A stretch of 7,159 nt of DNA, taken from NCBI GenBank assembly GCA_034437615.1, contig DAOTTW010000267.1, positions 1 to 7,159 on the forward strand. The letters are read 5' to 3'. The translations under genes and the position numbers were made by a program. The first letter of the stretch is position 1. The number at the start of each line of letters is the position of its first letter. The DNA comes from DAOTTW01 sp034437615 (lineage in GTDB: Bacteria > Chloroflexota > Anaerolineae > Aggregatilineales > Phototrophicaceae). Positions 5,806 through 7,159 of the stretch are shown here, one piece after another. The notes below the pieces were generated by a model, which did no database searches, had not been told where the DNA came from, and saw only the letters and a program-made list of their open reading frames with translations.

Positions 5806-6993
5806 ATGCGCAAAGCCAGCCTGTTATTGATCTTACTGTTGACCGTCACCCTGTTTGCCCCGGCGACCTACGCCATCCGTGAGGTAACGCCGACGCCGCA
5901 GCCAACACCCCAGCCGACGACACCACCCCCAACGCCAGAGACGCCAGCGCAACCCGATGCGCCGGATGCGCCCGAAACCGACAGCGCCGTGCAGGAATTG
6001 CTGGGGCAAGCGGGCGACCGCATCACGTCCGGTGACCCACAAGGCGCGATTGAGCTAACCAACGAAGTGCTAGCGCTTAACCCACTCGCAGACGAAGCCT
6101 ATGCGCTGCGTGGCATCGCCAACGCCCAACTCGGACGCCTGCAACGCGCCATTGACGATTACACACAAGCGCTGGAGATCAAAAATTACGAGTGGACTTA
6201 CTACACGTTCCGGGCCAACACCTATTCGCAGCTCGGTGAATTCGGCTCCGCGTTTCAGGATTACAACGAGGCGATCCGCTACAATCCGCGTTTTTCGCCT
6301 GCATTCCGCAATCGCGCCGACCTGAATAACTCGCTAGGTGAATCCATCGAAGCCAATATCGACGAACTGATTGCTGATGGCCTCAACCGCCTGAACTTCG
6401 GGGATAACGCAGGCGCGATCAGCAACTTCACAGAGGCCATCGACGCCGAGAGCGCACAGAACGCGACGATGGCCGCCGCCTATTACAATCGGGGGCTGGC
6501 AAATTACAATCTGGGCGATCTGACAGCAGCGATTGAGGATTACAGCAGCGCTATCGACGCACTGCCCACCATGCACGACCCGTATCTAGCACGCGGCATC
6601 GCCTACGCAGAGCAAGACCGCATCCAGGCCGCAGGTGAGGATTTTATCGAGCGCATTGACATTCTGGAAAGCAAGACCTACGCCGATAGCATCAGCATCG
6701 GTTCACAGCAGGATGTCGATATGGCCTTCGGCAGCGTCTACCGCCTGACGTTTGAGGGCAGCGCAGGCCAAAGCGTGACGCTGGCGGCCCGCGATGTCGA
6801 TGGCGTCGGCGTGGACCCGCTGATTGCGCTGTTGGGGCCAGATGGCGCAGCCATTGCCGGGGATGATGACCTGGGGGGTTTCTTCGATTCACAGATAGAA
6901 GCGTTTGAACTGCCTGCGGATGGCACCTATACGCTGGTGGTCAGCCACGCAAACGGCGGTTTTGATGGCACGGTGCGCGTCACGCTGGAATGA
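5806..6993 (+). CDS. secreted TPR-repeat protein with C-terminal PPC-like domain
   Basis: The 395-residue protein begins with a signal peptide (MRK, a hydrophobic core at 5-18, probable cleavage after ATYA at about 23), with no lipobox cysteine. A Pro/Thr-rich linker spans about 28-58. Tetratricopeptide repeats follow at about 61-94, 95-128, 129-162, a less regular stretch at 163-220, then 224-257 and 258-290; clear cores are AYALRGIANAQLGRLQRAID and AYYNRGLANYNLGDLTAAIE. The C-terminal about 100 residues (293-395) resemble the bacterial pre-peptidase C-terminal (PPC) beta domain: VYRLTFEGSAGQSVTL, DPLIALLGPDG, DDDLGG and the ending LPADGTYTLVVSHANGGFDG. The likely role is protein binding or scaffolding outside the membrane; no catalytic motif is visible. 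The start is supported by GAGG at 5792-5795, 10 bases upstream. The gene stands alone on the plus strand, divergent from the tRNA. Confidence 0.85.
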   Translation: MRKASLLLILLLTVTLFAPATYAIREVTPTPQPTPQPTTPPPTPETPAQPDAPDAPETDSAVQELLGQAGDRITSGDPQGAIELTNEVLALNPLADEAYALRGIANAQLGRLQRAIDDYTQALEIKNYEWTYYTFRANTYSQLGEFGSAFQDYNEAIRYNPRFSPAFRNRADLNNSLGESIEANIDELIADGLNRLNFGDNAGAISNFTEAIDAESAQNATMAAAYYNRGLANYNLGDLTAAIEDYSSAIDALPTMHDPYLARGIAYAEQDRIQAAGEDFIERIDILESKTYADSISIGSQQDVDMAFGSVYRLTFEGSAGQSVTLAARDVDGVGVDPLIALLGPDGAAIAGDDDLGGFFDSQIEAFELPADGTYTLVVSHANGGFDGTVRVTLE

Positions 6994-7072
6994 TGTAACT
7001 ACTCAGGCAGGCATATTTTGCCCGCGAATTGGCCCTCACCCCCTCAATCTTTACAGGGGTAGGTATTTCGGC

Positions 7073-7154
7073 GGACGTGCCATTGCACGTCCCTACACAA
7101 CCGCTGTGAACCGTAGGGACACCCAATGGGGTGTCCGGGGCGGCGTCAGCCGCC
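7073..7154. repeat. composite palindromic repeat, three tandem hairpins, second copy of the nuoB-nuoC element
   Basis: Hairpin 7073-7092 has stem GGACGTGC/GCACGTCC and loop CATT. TCCCTAC is at 7090-7096, a 16-base spacer at 7097-7112, and GTAGGGA at 7113-7119. Hairpin 7117-7136 has stem GGACACCC/GGGTGTCC and loop AATG. A third hairpin, 7139-7154, has GGCGGC/GCCGCC and loop GTCA. All stems are perfect. The spacer matches that of the 3440-3500 copy at 10 of 16 positions by hand alignment. The element follows the TPR gene by 79 bases and may continue past the window. The bases between, 6994-7072, hold no gene; a 5-bp stem CCCCT/AGGGG at 7040-7059 lacks a T tract. Confidence 0.8.
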
Positions 7155-7159
7155 ATAAA

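Noticed and set aside
7040..7059. Possible intrinsic terminator after the TPR gene
   Set aside because: The stem CCCCT/AGGGG has only five pairs, a 10-base loop and no following T tract.

Overview
The window reads as a piece of a moderately high-GC bacterial chromosome. It carries the front half of a respiratory complex I (NADH:quinone oxidoreductase) operon on the minus strand and, to its right, a small unrelated block: a LysE-type exporter gene, a serine tRNA and a secreted TPR protein. The subunit sequences, the dispersed hairpin repeats built on GTAGGG, and the TPR plus PPC-like lipoprotein-free secreted protein together suggest Chloroflexota (Anaerolineae-like). That assignment is an inference from family resemblance, not a search result.

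Right to left on the minus strand the complex I operon runs nuoA (4490-4128), nuoB (4137-3652), nuoC (3387-2842), nuoD (2800-1526), nuoE (1513-1004) and the first 47 codons of nuoF (141-1, leaving the window). NuoA is a membrane subunit. NuoB, C and D form the quinone-reducing connecting module, with NuoB carrying the N2 [4Fe-4S] ligands. NuoE and NuoF belong to the NADH-oxidising module. Gene spacing is tight (overlap, 41, 12 bp) except at two places. Between nuoB and nuoC there are 264 bases holding several palindromic repeat units, one of which touches the nuoB stop codon. Between nuoE and nuoF sits a 252-residue SAM-dependent methyltransferase gene in the same direction, with an AT-rich 5' half, which looks like a cargo gene inserted into the operon.

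Upstream of nuoA (4491-4712) is a 222-bp region with a perfect TATAAT hexamer on the minus strand, a candidate operon promoter. Beyond it, also on the minus strand, lie a LysE/RhtB-like membrane exporter (5474-4713) and tRNA-Ser(GGA) (5636-5553). A tRNA promoter and a promoter for the rightward TPR gene lie back to back in 5672-5745.

The plus-strand gene 5806-6993 encodes a secreted or surface protein with a signal peptide, a Pro/Thr-rich linker, TPR repeats and a C-terminal PPC-like beta domain. After it, 7073-7154 holds a second copy of the same composite repeat architecture seen between nuoB and nuoC, with the same 16-base spacer between its two inward GTAGGGA arms. I see no defence system, transposase or CRISPR array. 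The most unusual content is the covarying hairpin repeat family and the methyltransferase embedded in the complex I operon.
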